Shown piece after piece: positions 14,364-22,998 of a stretch of DNA of 64,000 nucleotides. The notes beneath the pieces were generated by a model. That model made no database searches. It had not been told where the DNA came from and saw nothing but the letters and a program-made list of their open reading frames with translations. Position 1 is the stretch's first letter. Each line of letters opens with the position of its first letter. The translations under genes were made by a program, and so were the position numbers. Origin of the DNA: Luteibaculum sp964627445 (lineage in GTDB: Bacteria; Bacteroidota; Bacteroidia; Flavobacteriales_D; Luteibaculaceae); the NCBI GenBank assembly GCA_964627445.1, contig CAZVJF010000001.1, forward strand, positions 124,001-188,000, read 5' to 3'.

Positions 14364-14979
14364 TAGCCTCGTTGTATGCCTTGCATAAGTCTATAATGTT
14401 GTGAAAGGAATTGCTGTAAACTGATTCAAAATTTTCGGGGTGCACCCAAACAATGCGCTCTATGTCCTCTTCAATCTGAGGCACAGGTTCTGGAGAATCG
14501 CTATTGAGGTGCATTAAAAACCAAACCGACTTTTTCAACACCCACTTGCTCCCCTCGCGGTACACATGGTAGGTATTCTTAAAAACCTCGGTTTCATCCA
14601 AGGTCACTGTAATTCCGCACTCCTCCATTACCTCGCGTACGGCTGTTTGCGCAATGGTTTCTCCTTTTTCGGCTTTGCCTTTGGGGAGGTCCCATTTTTT
14701 CTTGCGGTAAATAAATAGTACCTCGCCTGTGGCGTTGCGTACAATACCTCCGCCAGCTAATACGTTTTTGAAAAGGGAGGTAAAGTGGTTCCAGCATTTA
14801 TCCAGCTCAAAGGCATAAATCCACAGTGCTCCCACCTCTTTTTTAAGGACACTTTGCACGTGGGGTTCTATAGATTTTTTTCCGGTAAAAACCACCTTTT
14901 TAACGGATTTTTTTTGTTCGAATTTTTGGGCTGAATTGGTGATTACCAAAGGGTTTCCATTGATAAAAACTTTATACAT
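14341..14979 (-). CDS. Nudix hydrolase
   Basis: 212 aa from ATG 14979 (MYKVFINGNPLV). The N-terminal 70 residues form a separate domain; the Nudix domain follows (GGGIVRNATGEVLFIYRKKKWDLPKG). The full Nudix box GxxxxxExxxxxxxREUxEExGU is present as GKAEKGETIAQTAVREVMEECGI, so the metal-binding Glu residues are intact. The substrate is unknown, a nucleoside diphosphate derivative by family. Its start is 7 nt from the divergent pyrE start, a pairing common in Bacteroidota. The frame is open further upstream into pyrE, but that extension is not conserved. Confidence 0.88.
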   Translation of the reverse strand: MYKVFINGNPLVITNSAQKFEQKKSVKKVVFTGKKSIEPHVQSVLKKEVGALWIYAFELDKCWNHFTSLFKNVLAGGGIVRNATGEVLFIYRKKKWDLPKGKAEKGETIAQTAVREVMEECGITVTLDETEVFKNTYHVYREGSKWVLKKSVWFLMHLNSDSPEPVPQIEEDIERIVWVHPENFESVYSNSFHNIIDLCKAYNEAISASSLS

Positions 14980-14982
14980 TTG
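14975..14982 (+). promoter_or_regulatory. -7 promoter element of pyrE, only 4 nt before the ATG
   Basis: TACATTTG matches TAnnTTTG exactly and ends 4 nt before the pyrE ATG at 14987. Transcription would begin at or within a few bases of the start codon, suggesting a leaderless mRNA. It lies over the first codons of the divergent Nudix gene. Confidence 0.4.
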
Positions 14983-14986
14983 CTGC

Positions 14987-15628
14987 ATGTACGAAGGCGT
15001 TGAATCGGAGCTGAAAGTAGCTGAATTTCTTCTTAAAATCAAAGCGGTGCAATTAAATCCAGACGAACCATTTACTTGGGCATCGGGCTGGAAATCTCCC
15101 ATATACTGCGATAACCGAAAAATATTGTCCAACCACGTAATACGAACATACGTGCGGCAGGAAATGTGCAAGCTCATCGAGAGCCAATTTGCCTCTCCAG
15201 ATTGCATTGCAGGTGTGGCTACCGGTGGTATTCCATTGGGTGTATTGGTTGCCCAAGAAATGGGGTTACCCTTTGTTTATGTCCGTTCTGCTGCTAAAGA
15301 TCACGGAAAAAAGAAACTGATCGAAGGGGATGTTGAAGCTGGCGACAAGGTCATTGTAATTGAGGATCTGATCTCTACCGGAAAAAGCTCTTTGAAAGCA
15401 GTAAAGGCCCTGCGCAAAGAAGACTGCGATGTTCGCGGAATGGTTTCTATATTTACCTACGGTTTTGACGTAGCGAAAGAGAACTTTGAAAAAGCAGAGT
15501 GCAAAAACTTTTCGTTGTGCTCTTACGACACGCTACTTCAAAAAGCCCTTGAAACCAATTACCTAAAACCCGAGCATCACCAAACTTTATTGGATTGGCG
15601 TAAAGACCCAAGTAGCTGGGGCCAATAA
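14987..15628 (+). CDS. pyrE: Orotate phosphoribosyltransferase
   Basis: Converts orotate and PRPP to OMP in pyrimidine synthesis. 213 aa from ATG 14987 (MYEGVESELKVAEFLL). Conserved elements: FTWASGWKSPIYCDNRKILS (orotate/phosphate contacts), the flexible loop with the catalytic Lys in RSAAKDHGKKKLIEG, and the PRPP-binding motif VIVIEDLISTGKSS. The upstream in-frame ATG at 14936 would add 17 residues lying in the Nudix gene and is not favoured. The SRPBCC gene follows 8 nt later. Confidence 0.95.
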   Translation: MYEGVESELKVAEFLLKIKAVQLNPDEPFTWASGWKSPIYCDNRKILSNHVIRTYVRQEMCKLIESQFASPDCIAGVATGGIPLGVLVAQEMGLPFVYVRSAAKDHGKKKLIEGDVEAGDKVIVIEDLISTGKSSLKAVKALRKEDCDVRGMVSIFTYGFDVAKENFEKAECKNFSLCSYDTLLQKALETNYLKPEHHQTLLDWRKDPSSWGQ

Positions 15629-15636
15629 CATTACCT

Positions 15637-16038
15637 ATGAAATTTACAAGCAAAACCATTACGGCAAACTGCACGCAGCAAGAAGCCTTCGAATACATTA
15701 CCGATCTCAACAACTTCGAGAATCTGTTGCCAACAGAGCGTCTTAGCGACTTTAAAAGCACCAAAGATGTTTGCAGCTTTAAAGCTCAGGGCAGCTTCTT
15801 TGTTTCACTAAGTGTAGATAAGGCCACCGAATACGAGCAAGTAGTATTTAAAACTTCCGATGACTCGGCCTTAAAATTTACCTTGGAGGTTAATTTGAAA
15901 GACATGGGAGACGGAACCACAGAGGTTAGCCAGGTTTGCAATGCAGACCTAAACCCCTTCCTAAAAATGGTCATTGAAAAGCCGCTAACCAAGCTTTTTG
16001 ATTACATAGCAGACAGAATGGCGGAAATACACCGCTAA
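15637..16038 (+). CDS. SRPBCC (START-like) family protein
   Basis: 133 aa, cytoplasmic, no signal peptide. The pattern CTQQEAFEYITDLNNFENLLP followed by alternating strands and the long C-terminal helix (PFLKMVIEKPLTKLFDYIADRMAEI) is that of the SRPBCC/START ligand-binding fold. The ligand is unknown. It follows pyrE at 8 nt, so the two are likely co-transcribed, as in related genomes. The stop codon overlaps that of convergent birA by 4 nt. Confidence 0.75.
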   Translation: MKFTSKTITANCTQQEAFEYITDLNNFENLLPTERLSDFKSTKDVCSFKAQGSFFVSLSVDKATEYEQVVFKTSDDSALKFTLEVNLKDMGDGTTEVSQVCNADLNPFLKMVIEKPLTKLFDYIADRMAEIHR

Positions 16039-16769
16039 AAGTGCCATTGTAATTCTTTAACATCGTAGCGTAGTTTACCATGCTGGGCGGCCAGTAACAC
16101 CAACCGTCCGTGCTCATCTACCTCCAAAACACGGGCTTTAAACCGGCCGCGTTTATTATCCGAAAACGTGTGGTTTTCCTGATAGCCCAACAAGTATTGG
16201 TAGTACCTATTGATATGCCAATGCTGGAATGGATGCCTGGTGAAGTCCGCATGAAACTTCATAAAGCTACCCTGCAATGCGTTAGCAAAAGCAAACAAAT
16301 CCAGGGGTTTTTGAGTGATTTCTGCCAATGAGGTGCTGTTAAATTCCAAAATTCCTGGGCTGTTGACATTGAGTCCCAACCCAAAAATACTGTGGACTAC
16401 TTGCTTGCCGCTAAATTGATTCTCTACTAGAATTCCACCCACTTTTTTTTGCTGGAAGTAAATATCATTGGGCCATTTTACCTTTATAGCATCAAGGTTT
16501 AGGGTGTTGGCCAGGTGCTCTGCAATCCAAACGGCTAATAACATATTCCACTGTGGAGCTTGCTTGATGGGAATTTGCGGTGCACAGATAAAACTAATGG
16601 CCAGGTCTTTTCCGGCTTGCGTTGTCCATGAGTTGCCGCGTTGTCCCTTTCCAGCGCGTTGGTCAAATGTCATAATAGCAGTAGGAGCCTGCGCCAGTCT
16701 GCCAGCCAACAAATTGGCAGCATAATTGTTTGTAGAGTCCACCCGGGGTAAATAAATTGCGTTTCCCAA
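16035..16769 (-). CDS. birA: Biotin--[acetyl-CoA-carboxylase] ligase
   Basis: Activates biotin to biotinyl-AMP and attaches it to the carboxylase carrier protein. 244 aa, the short class without an N-terminal repressor helix-turn-helix. Conserved motifs: VDSTNNYA, FDQRAGKGQRGNSWTTQ (the biotin-AMP loop), KVKWPNDIYFQQKKVGGILVE and GLGLNVN. The chosen start is TTG at 16769, giving MGNAIYLPRVDSTNN; no ATG gives a complete N-terminus. Transcription is convergent with the SRPBCC gene. Confidence 0.93.
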   Translation of the reverse strand: MGNAIYLPRVDSTNNYAANLLAGRLAQAPTAIMTFDQRAGKGQRGNSWTTQAGKDLAISFICAPQIPIKQAPQWNMLLAVWIAEHLANTLNLDAIKVKWPNDIYFQQKKVGGILVENQFSGKQVVHSIFGLGLNVNSPGILEFNSTSLAEITQKPLDLFAFANALQGSFMKFHADFTRHPFQHWHINRYYQYLLGYQENHTFSDNKRGRFKARVLEVDEHGRLVLLAAQHGKLRYDVKELQWHF

Positions 16770-16872
16770 GATTGTTTAGCGATAAATGGTTAAAAGAGAA
16801 GCAACACCCGTGGTTTTACTAAGCCAGATAACCAACTTTAAGTACATTTAACCACAAATATTAAAGCATTTA

Positions 16873-17253
16873 ATGCCGCAACCCGAAATTAGCAAATTGC
16901 CTCAACTGGTGCAGGTAGCCATCAAAGGCATTCAGGAGGTGAAAGGAAACAACATTGTTTGTATCGATTTAAAAGAACTCCCCCAACGCTGCTGCGATTA
17001 TTTTCTGATAACCCATGGAGATTCTAACACCCAAGTGTCTGCTATTGCAGGTGCTGTAGAAAAAGAAACTTCAAAAATGCTAAATGAAAAACCCATCCAT
17101 CGTGAGGGAGTTTCTAACGCAGAGTGGGCACTTTTAGATTATGGTAATTTGGTAGTGCACGTTTTTTACCGCGACAAACGCGAACATTATAACATTGAAG
17201 GACTATGGTCTGATGGAAAAACCATAGCAATTGAAGAAGAAGTAGTTTTATAA
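16873..17253 (+). CDS. rsfS: Ribosomal silencing factor RsfS
   Basis: Binds L14 on the 50S subunit and blocks subunit joining when nutrients are scarce. 126 aa. Family hallmarks: a helix near the N-terminus, KGNNIVCIDLKELPQRCCDYFLITHGDSNTQVSAIA, and the conserved AEWALLDYGNLVVHVFYRDKREHYNIEGLW with the signature WxxxDYGxVxVHxF pattern. It is 1 nt before ftsH, so translation is probably coupled. A TACATTTA box at 16843-16850 is a possible -7 element with one mismatch. Confidence 0.94.
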   Translation: MPQPEISKLPQLVQVAIKGIQEVKGNNIVCIDLKELPQRCCDYFLITHGDSNTQVSAIAGAVEKETSKMLNEKPIHREGVSNAEWALLDYGNLVVHVFYRDKREHYNIEGLWSDGKTIAIEEEVVL

Positions 17254-17254
17254 C

Positions 17255-19384
17255 ATGGCAGGAAAAAAAGAATCGGATAACGACCAATATAAAAAAGTGA
17301 AGCAGCGCTTTGGTGGCGCTCCACGCTCAGGCAAGGGCGGTGGCAATGGCCCCAAAAAACCCTTTAATTTTTACTGGATTTACGCGGTAGTACTCGTAGT
17401 GCTTATTTCGGTAAACCTCTTTAATATGAGTAGTGGACTGGTTTCCACAACCTATGGGGAGTTTATTGAAATGGCCGAAGCTGGCGATGTGAAAAAAGTG
17501 GTGATTTTTAATGAAAAAATTGCCGAGGTAACGCTTACTACAGACGCCATCCAATCGGAGAAATATAAAAAGCGGATCAAACCACCACTCATTGGTGGGG
17601 TAAACACGGGTCCTCATTTTACCTTTAACCTTCCTGCAGGAAAAGAACAATTCTCGGAACAGCTTGAGCGCTTTAGACAAGAAAGCAGCTTAACGGTAGA
17701 CTACCAAACTCGTGAAAACTGGGGGCAAGAGCTTATTCAATGGTTGCTATTCCTGGCAATAATCGTTGCTTTCTGGGTTATTATCATGCGTAGAGTTTCT
17801 GGTGGAGGAGGCCCTGGTGGGCAAATTTTCAACTTCGGAAAGAGTAAGGCGCAGGTGTTCGAAAAAGGCAAAAGCACCAATGTAACCTTTGCCGATGTTG
17901 CTGGATTGGAAGAAGGAAAAGAGGAAATTCAGGAGATTGTAGAGTTCCTGAAAAACCCTAAAAAATATACCAACCTCGGAGCGAAAATTCCAAAAGGAGC
18001 CCTATTGGTAGGCCCTCCAGGTACAGGTAAAACGCTCTTAGCGAAAGCAGTTGCAGGAGAAGCCAAAGTACCGTTCTTCTCCTTGTCTGGTTCAGATTTC
18101 GTAGAAATGTTTGTGGGTGTGGGTGCCAGTCGTGTACGCGACCTATTTAAACAAGCCAAGGAAAAAGCACCGTGTATTATTTTCATCGATGAAATTGATG
18201 CCATAGGTAGAGCGCGAGGTAAAAATGTAAACGTGGGTTCTAACGATGAGCGCGAAAATACCTTGAACCAGCTTCTCACCGAGATGGACGGTTTTGGCAC
18301 CAACTCTGGTGTTATCTTGCTGGCAGCAACCAACCGTGCCGATGTACTGGACCGTGCGTTGCTACGTGCCGGACGTTTCGATCGTCAGATCTATGTAGAC
18401 ATGCCCGACCTCAACGAGCGCAAAGCCATCTTTAATGTGCACATCCGCCCATTAAAAATTGCAGAAGACTTAGACGTAAACTTCTTGGCAAAACAAACCC
18501 CAGGTTTCTCGGGTGCGGACATTGCCAACGTTTGTAACGAAGCCGCTTTAATTGCTGCAAGACGCAATAAAAAGAAGGTAGACAAACAAGATTTCCTAGA
18601 CGCAGTAGACCGCATTGTGGGAGGATTAGAGAAGAAGAACAAGATCATTACTCCCCAGGAGAAAAAAACCATTGCATACCACGAAGCAGGCCATGCTACA
18701 GTAAGCTGGCTGCTCGAGCACGCATCACCACTAGTTAAAGTAACCATAGTACCTCGTGGACAGAGCTTGGGTGCCGCATGGTACCTACCCGAAGAGCGCC
18801 AAATCACTACACGTGCTCAAATCCTAGATGAGATGGCTGCAGCCTTAGGCGGAAGAGCCGCGGAGGACATTATTTTTGGTGAAATATCTACAGGAGCGCT
18901 ATCCGACCTAGAAAAAGTAACCAAGCAGGCCTATGCCATGGTTAAGATTTACGGTCTGAACGATAAAATAGGTAACATCTCTTTCTACGACAGGCAACAG
19001 GAGTACCAGTTCCAAAAACCCTACAGTGAGGAAATGGCCAAAACCATGGATAGCGAGGTGCATATTCTGGTTGAAAGAGAGTACGAGAGAGCTAAAGAGT
19101 TACTTAGCAACAACAAGGACAAACTAGAATTGTTAGCCAAGAAATTACTGGAGAAAGAAGTAATTTTCAAGGAAGATCTCGAAGAAATTTTTGGCAAGCG
19201 CCCATGGAAAAGTGGTCAAGATGAGCTTTTGGAAAACAAAGCCACTACCGTGGATTCGGAAGGCGAAAATGTGAAAGACCAACCTAAAAAAGAAAAAGAA
19301 GCAGATTCTGAAGCAACTACCGACAACGGCAGCAGTGAAAATCCCGAGGATGTAGCAGAAGAACCGACTTCGCAAAAAGAATAA
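17255..19384 (+). CDS. ftsH: ATP-dependent zinc metalloprotease FtsH
   Basis: Membrane-anchored AAA+ protease that degrades damaged membrane proteins and regulatory proteins. 709 aa: transmembrane helix about 39-58, periplasmic part, second helix about 160-180. The AAA+ domain has Walker A GPPGTGKT (about 253), Walker B IIFIDEIDAIG and the second region of homology ATNRADVLDRALLRAGRFDRQI. The zinc protease motif HEAGH is near residue 476, with the third ligand region in SDLEKVTKQAYAMVKIYG. The C-terminal tail of about 60 residues is very acidic and Lys/Glu-rich, longer than in E. coli. It probably shares an operon with rsfS and the DUF2007 gene. Confidence 0.97.
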   Translation: MAGKKESDNDQYKKVKQRFGGAPRSGKGGGNGPKKPFNFYWIYAVVLVVLISVNLFNMSSGLVSTTYGEFIEMAEAGDVKKVVIFNEKIAEVTLTTDAIQSEKYKKRIKPPLIGGVNTGPHFTFNLPAGKEQFSEQLERFRQESSLTVDYQTRENWGQELIQWLLFLAIIVAFWVIIMRRVSGGGGPGGQIFNFGKSKAQVFEKGKSTNVTFADVAGLEEGKEEIQEIVEFLKNPKKYTNLGAKIPKGALLVGPPGTGKTLLAKAVAGEAKVPFFSLSGSDFVEMFVGVGASRVRDLFKQAKEKAPCIIFIDEIDAIGRARGKNVNVGSNDERENTLNQLLTEMDGFGTNSGVILLAATNRADVLDRALLRAGRFDRQIYVDMPDLNERKAIFNVHIRPLKIAEDLDVNFLAKQTPGFSGADIANVCNEAALIAARRNKKKVDKQDFLDAVDRIVGGLEKKNKIITPQEKKTIAYHEAGHATVSWLLEHASPLVKVTIVPRGQSLGAAWYLPEERQITTRAQILDEMAAALGGRAAEDIIFGEISTGALSDLEKVTKQAYAMVKIYGLNDKIGNISFYDRQQEYQFQKPYSEEMAKTMDSEVHILVEREYERAKELLSNNKDKLELLAKKLLEKEVIFKEDLEEIFGKRPWKSGQDELLENKATTVDSEGENVKDQPKKEKEADSEATTDNGSSENPEDVAEEPTSQKE

Positions 19385-19391
19385 TTCGCAG

Positions 19392-19592
19392 ATGAAGGAA
19401 GATTGGGTAGAAGCATTTCGGGGTACCAACCTACCCCGAGTGCACCTTGCAAAAACGGTTTTAGAAGATAGCGGTATAAAAGCTGTAATCCTAAACCAGC
19501 AAGACTCCGCTTACATTTCCTTCGGAGATATAATACTCTACGTAAGCAAAGATGACTTACTGAAAGCAAAAAGGCTGCTAGAAAATTTTTAG
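19392..19592 (+). CDS. DUF2007 family small protein
   Basis: 66 aa, cytoplasmic. It has the alpha/beta pattern of DUF2007 (putative signal-transducing domain): WVEAFRGTNLPRVHLAKTVLEDSGIKAVILNQQD, then ILYVSKDDLLKAKRLLENF. This fold resembles small ligand- or protein-binding regulators, and its function is unknown. It follows ftsH at 7 nt. Its last codons and stop form part of the terminator hairpin. Confidence 0.8.
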   Translation: MKEDWVEAFRGTNLPRVHLAKTVLEDSGIKAVILNQQDSAYISFGDIILYVSKDDLLKAKRLLENF

Positions 19593-19606
19593 CAGCCTTT
19601 TCTTAT
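19569..19606 (+). terminator. Intrinsic terminator of the rsfS-ftsH operon, overlapping a stop codon
   Basis: A perfect 12-bp stem AAAAGGCTGCTA / TAGCAGCCTTTT (19569-19580 with 19590-19601) and a 9-nt loop. The 5' arm is coding sequence of the DUF2007 gene and the TAG within the 3' arm is its stop codon. Confidence 0.85.
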
Positions 19607-19661
19607 TAAAAAGTAGACGTCCTCCGTAATTTTAAACGCATAGATTGGTAACATTGCGACC

Positions 19662-20477
19662 ATGAAAAAGCTTTTGGTGCGCAGCATTAGCGGACTCGCC
19701 TATGTACTGGTACTTATAGCCGCCATTCTGTTTGGCAAATGGGGTGTTTTTATTTTGGGAGGACTCCTTTTAGCCATGGGTATTGCCGAGGCCATACGCC
19801 TGTTGCAAATTACCATACCCAAAACCCTCATTTTTGGCCTATCTCTAGTAGTGTACTGCTACCTCAGCTTTCCTGTTCCCATACCAGGTTATTGGCCCGC
19901 GGAGATTTTATTGGTACTTATACCCCTTGTATTTTTCTCTTTTCTATTCTTAAATCCCGACACCGCCTTAGAGCAGTCTAGCAAGTTTTGTTTACTCATA
20001 CTCTATATCCTAATTCCGCTGAGCTTGTTAAACCAGTTGTACATGCAACTCAGTCAGGCACAGATACCGCTGCTTCTGTTGGGAGTTTTAGCGGTCATTT
20101 GGATCAACGATTCTTGTGCGTATCTGGTAGGATCTATGGTAGGTCGCAAGAAATTATGGTACAGCGTTTCCCCCGGAAAAACATGGGAGGGTTTTGCAGC
20201 TGGATGCGCAGGTGCCATGGCTGCTGGCTATTTCCTTTCTACCAACAGCGCCTTTTTAAACCCCTGGCAAGGGGTAGTTTTTGGCTTGTGGATTTCTATT
20301 ATGGCCACCATGGGCGACCTGTTTGAATCTGCCCTGAAACGCTACGCAGGGGTTAAAGACAGTGGCGCAGTGCTTCCCGGACACGGAGGTGTTTTAGATC
20401 GGATAGACTCTATTTTATTTGTTATTCCAGGAGTTTTTGGTTTCCTGGTACTGATTCAGAAAATTAACTTCTCATGA
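19662..20477 (+). CDS. cdsA: Phosphatidate cytidylyltransferase
   Basis: Makes CDP-diacylglycerol from phosphatidate and CTP, the branch point to all phospholipids; integral inner-membrane enzyme. 271 aa with about seven to eight hydrophobic helices. The C-terminal CTP_transf_1 signature is clear: SPGKTWEGFAAG and GDLFESALKRYAGVKDSGAVLPGHGGVLDRIDS with the metal-binding Asp residues. The stop overlaps the psd start by 4 nt. A near-consensus -7 box (TAACATTG, 19649-19656) is 5 nt before the ATG. Confidence 0.95.
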   Translation: MKKLLVRSISGLAYVLVLIAAILFGKWGVFILGGLLLAMGIAEAIRLLQITIPKTLIFGLSLVVYCYLSFPVPIPGYWPAEILLVLIPLVFFSFLFLNPDTALEQSSKFCLLILYILIPLSLLNQLYMQLSQAQIPLLLLGVLAVIWINDSCAYLVGSMVGRKKLWYSVSPGKTWEGFAAGCAGAMAAGYFLSTNSAFLNPWQGVVFGLWISIMATMGDLFESALKRYAGVKDSGAVLPGHGGVLDRIDSILFVIPGVFGFLVLIQKINFS

Positions 20478-21136
20478 GACTGCACAAAGAGGGAACCGTT
20501 ATTCTTTGGCTATTTAGCTTAGGTGCCATTGCACTTTCTGCCATTTTATTTTTTGCGCTTTTTAATGTGCTCCCATGGTTGTTTTACTTCCTAGAAGCTG
20601 CGCTACTGGTATTTATGGTATTGGTGTTTCGTTTTTTCAGAGTTCCCAAACGCAATTGTGCGGCCGAAGACAACATCATTTATGCTCCCTGCGATGGCAA
20701 AGTGGTGGTGATAGAAGAAACCGAGGAGGGCGAGTATCTTAAGGATAACCGCATACAGGTATCCATTTTTATGTCGCCCTTAAACGTGCACGTAAATTAC
20801 TACCCCGTAAACGGTGAGGTGAGCTACACCCAATACCATCCTGGAAAGTATTTGGTAGCCTGGCACCCAAAATCGAGTACAGAAAACGAAAGAAGCACCG
20901 TGGTGGTAAAAACCAAAAATGGTGTTGAGGTACTGTTTCGCCAAATTGCAGGAGCCGTTGCCAGACGTATTATCACGTACAGCAAGGTAGGTAAACCGGC
21001 CAAAGCAGGAGATGAAATGGGTTTTATTAAGTTTGGATCGCGCATTGACGTTTTTCTTCCCAAAAACGCTGAGATCCTGGCACAATTGGAACAAAAAACT
21101 GTGGCTACACAAACGCCTATAGCCCGTTTGAAATAG
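20474..21136 (+). CDS. psd: Phosphatidylserine decarboxylase, short form
   Basis: Converts phosphatidylserine to phosphatidylethanolamine; pyruvoyl enzyme made by self-cleavage. 220 aa, the short Psd class. Two N-terminal transmembrane helices (about 8-55), then YAPCDGKVVVIEE and FMSPLNVHVNYYPVNGEV with catalytic His. The cleavage site is at Gly-Ser in IKFGSRIDVFLP near residue 187, equivalent to LGST in the long form; the Ser becomes the pyruvoyl group. It overlaps cdsA by 4 nt, so lipid synthesis steps are coupled. Confidence 0.93.
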   Translation: MRLHKEGTVILWLFSLGAIALSAILFFALFNVLPWLFYFLEAALLVFMVLVFRFFRVPKRNCAAEDNIIYAPCDGKVVVIEETEEGEYLKDNRIQVSIFMSPLNVHVNYYPVNGEVSYTQYHPGKYLVAWHPKSSTENERSTVVVKTKNGVEVLFRQIAGAVARRIITYSKVGKPAKAGDEMGFIKFGSRIDVFLPKNAEILAQLEQKTVATQTPIARLK

Positions 21137-21139
21137 GCT

Positions 21140-21823
21140 TTATACCAACAACTCCAACACCCGCTTTAGCGATCGTGCCTGTAAAATTTTAGTTCTCCGC
21201 TCCTCGGTAGAATACCATATTGGCGTAAATCCAAATTGGCGGGAGCCGCGCACATCGGCATTCCAGTCGTCTCCCACGTAGTAGCATTGATCTTTTTCGG
21301 GTTTTCCGGCCAACTCCCAAGCCTTAGAAAATATAACCTGCGAGGGTTTTTGTGCTTGTGCCATATCACTGGTTACCACGTGTCCAAAATAGTGGGCCAA
21401 ACGTGCACTTTCCAGCTTTATCTTTTGCGTATCGGTGAAACCGTTTGTAATAATATGCAGCGGATATTTTGCGGCCAAAGCCTCCAATACATCTGTAGTT
21501 CCCTCCATTACAGCCGTTTTGCGAGGACACTCGCGCATATAGTACGCACATAGCTGCTGGGCCAGGCTATTATTTTCTATGCCAAACGCTTGCAGGGTAT
21601 GGTAAAAACGGGCTTCTCTAAGATAAGCGGCATCTACCCTGCCACTTTGATACATAGCCCAAAAACTCTTATTGATTCGTAAGTATTTAGAGATAAACCG
21701 CGTACAGGGAATTCCATACAGTTCCTCCAGTTGAAATATGGCGTGAAGCTCGGTAAGCGTGTTTTTGGAGTTGGTATCGAAATCCCAAAGGGTACGATCC
21801 AAATCAAAGAAAATGTGCTTCAT
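21140..21823 (-). CDS. HAD-family hydrolase, YjjG-like
   Basis: 227 aa from ATG 21823 (MKHIFFDLDRTLWDFD). HAD motifs: I DLDRT, II ITNGF (in PLHIITNGFTD), III Lys in AQAQKPSQVIF, IV YYVGDDWNADVRGS. The WDFDTNSKNTL start and four-helix cap are those of the YjjG/noncanonical pyrimidine nucleotidase group. Nearby upp handles uracil, so a role in pyrimidine nucleotide turnover is plausible but inferred. The start overlaps the stop of the upstream membrane-protein gene by 3 nt (ATGA). Confidence 0.87.
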   Translation of the reverse strand: MKHIFFDLDRTLWDFDTNSKNTLTELHAIFQLEELYGIPCTRFISKYLRINKSFWAMYQSGRVDAAYLREARFYHTLQAFGIENNSLAQQLCAYYMRECPRKTAVMEGTTDVLEALAAKYPLHIITNGFTDTQKIKLESARLAHYFGHVVTSDMAQAQKPSQVIFSKAWELAGKPEKDQCYYVGDDWNADVRGSRQFGFTPIWYSTEERRTKILQARSLKRVLELLV

Positions 21824-22272
21824 ACAAGTAGCGCTTTGAGTGCTAGTAATATATGGTCGGAGAAAAAAGTAAGCACCGTAGCCCAAAAGGTACAAGACAC
21901 CAGGTACCTTAACCATACATAGCGCTCGTGTTTAAAATACTTACTGGCCAACAGAGCCGAAATGGGCACGGAAATAATGGGAATTAATAGGGCCAAACCC
22001 CAGACCCCAAATTTATTTTTTATGCGAACCAATCTTCGGTTCGATTTGGTAAACAAGCGCTTCTTCTTTTTGGGTGGAAACTTCTTGCGGTACCACAGTT
22101 GCATTCCGGCTCCCGCGTAGTAAAAAACACCACTCCAAAAGGTACCTGCACAACTAACAAACAATACCGTTTCCCAACGCGATAACCCGTAGGCCAAGAC
22201 AGAAACCGGACCAATAAGAAATTTTACCCCTACGAAAAACCACAGCCCCAGCAGGCTTATAACATCTTGCAT
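21820..22272 (-). CDS. Small integral membrane protein, function unknown
   Basis: 150 aa with about four hydrophobic helices and a strongly basic cytoplasmic loop in the middle (KKFPPKKKKRLFTKSNRRLVRIKNK). The segment FGVWGLALLIPIISVPISALLASKYF resembles conserved regions in small DedA-like or small multidrug exporter-like proteins, but I cannot assign a family with confidence. It lies 6 nt after upp and overlaps the HAD gene, so the three form one minus-strand unit. Confidence 0.7.
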   Translation of the reverse strand: MQDVISLLGLWFFVGVKFLIGPVSVLAYGLSRWETVLFVSCAGTFWSGVFYYAGAGMQLWYRKKFPPKKKKRLFTKSNRRLVRIKNKFGVWGLALLIPIISVPISALLASKYFKHERYVWLRYLVSCTFWATVLTFFSDHILLALKALLV

Positions 22273-22278
22273 TTACGC

Positions 22279-22929
22279 TTATTCTTTTTCACCAAACGCT
22301 AAATCTCCTGCATCGCCCAAGCCAGGAACTATAAAGGAGTTTGCCGTTAGCTCTTCATCTACGGCAGCAACCCAAAATTGGGTTTTGGCAGGAAAATGCT
22401 CTTTGGCATACTCCAAGCCCTCACGGCTGGCAATAATTGCTGCTACATGGATGGTTTTTGGGGTACCCAAATCCCGTAAGCACCTGTATACTTTAGCTAT
22501 AGAAGTTCCCGTAGCTAGCATGGTATCGCAAAGCAATAAGTTCCTTCCTTCCAGGCTACCACACGACAAATATTCTACTTCTACTTCAAAGCTGTCGTCT
22601 TTTTTAGATGGATTTCGGTAGGCCGAGATAAAACCGCTATCGGCCCTATCAAATACCTCCAGCATACCCTGATGAAAAGGCAAACCCGCGCGTAAAATAG
22701 TGGTGAGCACGGGCCATTCGGTAGGAAGGCTGATGTCGGTAGTTCCCAGTGGAGAAGTAACCTCGTTTTTCTCGTAGGGCAATGTTTTACTGATTTCATA
22801 CCCGAAAATTTGTCCCACACGTTGCAAGTTATTGCGAAACCGAGCACGATCTTTCTGTAAAGCACTGCTTCGCAATTCGTACAAATACTGGTTGAGTATG
22901 CTGTTGTTTTTACCGAGGTTCGTAACCAT
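22279..22929 (-). CDS. upp: Uracil phosphoribosyltransferase
   Basis: Salvages uracil with PRPP to UMP. 216 aa, close to the usual 208. Conserved: LTTILRAGLPFHQGM, the PRPP loop LLLCDTMLATGTSIAK (about 131-146) and the C-terminal uracil-binding GLGDAGDLAFG. The frame is intact from ATG 22929. It is first of a minus-strand unit with a membrane protein and a HAD phosphatase. Confidence 0.95.
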   Translation of the reverse strand: MVTNLGKNNSILNQYLYELRSSALQKDRARFRNNLQRVGQIFGYEISKTLPYEKNEVTSPLGTTDISLPTEWPVLTTILRAGLPFHQGMLEVFDRADSGFISAYRNPSKKDDSFEVEVEYLSCGSLEGRNLLLCDTMLATGTSIAKVYRCLRDLGTPKTIHVAAIIASREGLEYAKEHFPAKTQFWVAAVDEELTANSFIVPGLGDAGDLAFGEKE

Positions 22930-22998
22930 AGCCTGTGTTTGGATGGAAAGATAACAATCTGCCGTTATGCGTGCGTTTCAGTGGTCGCTTTTATAGCA

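Noticed and set aside
14980..15207. Extended N-terminus for the Nudix protein inside pyrE
   Set aside because: The extension is antisense to conserved pyrE sequence and has no family similarity.
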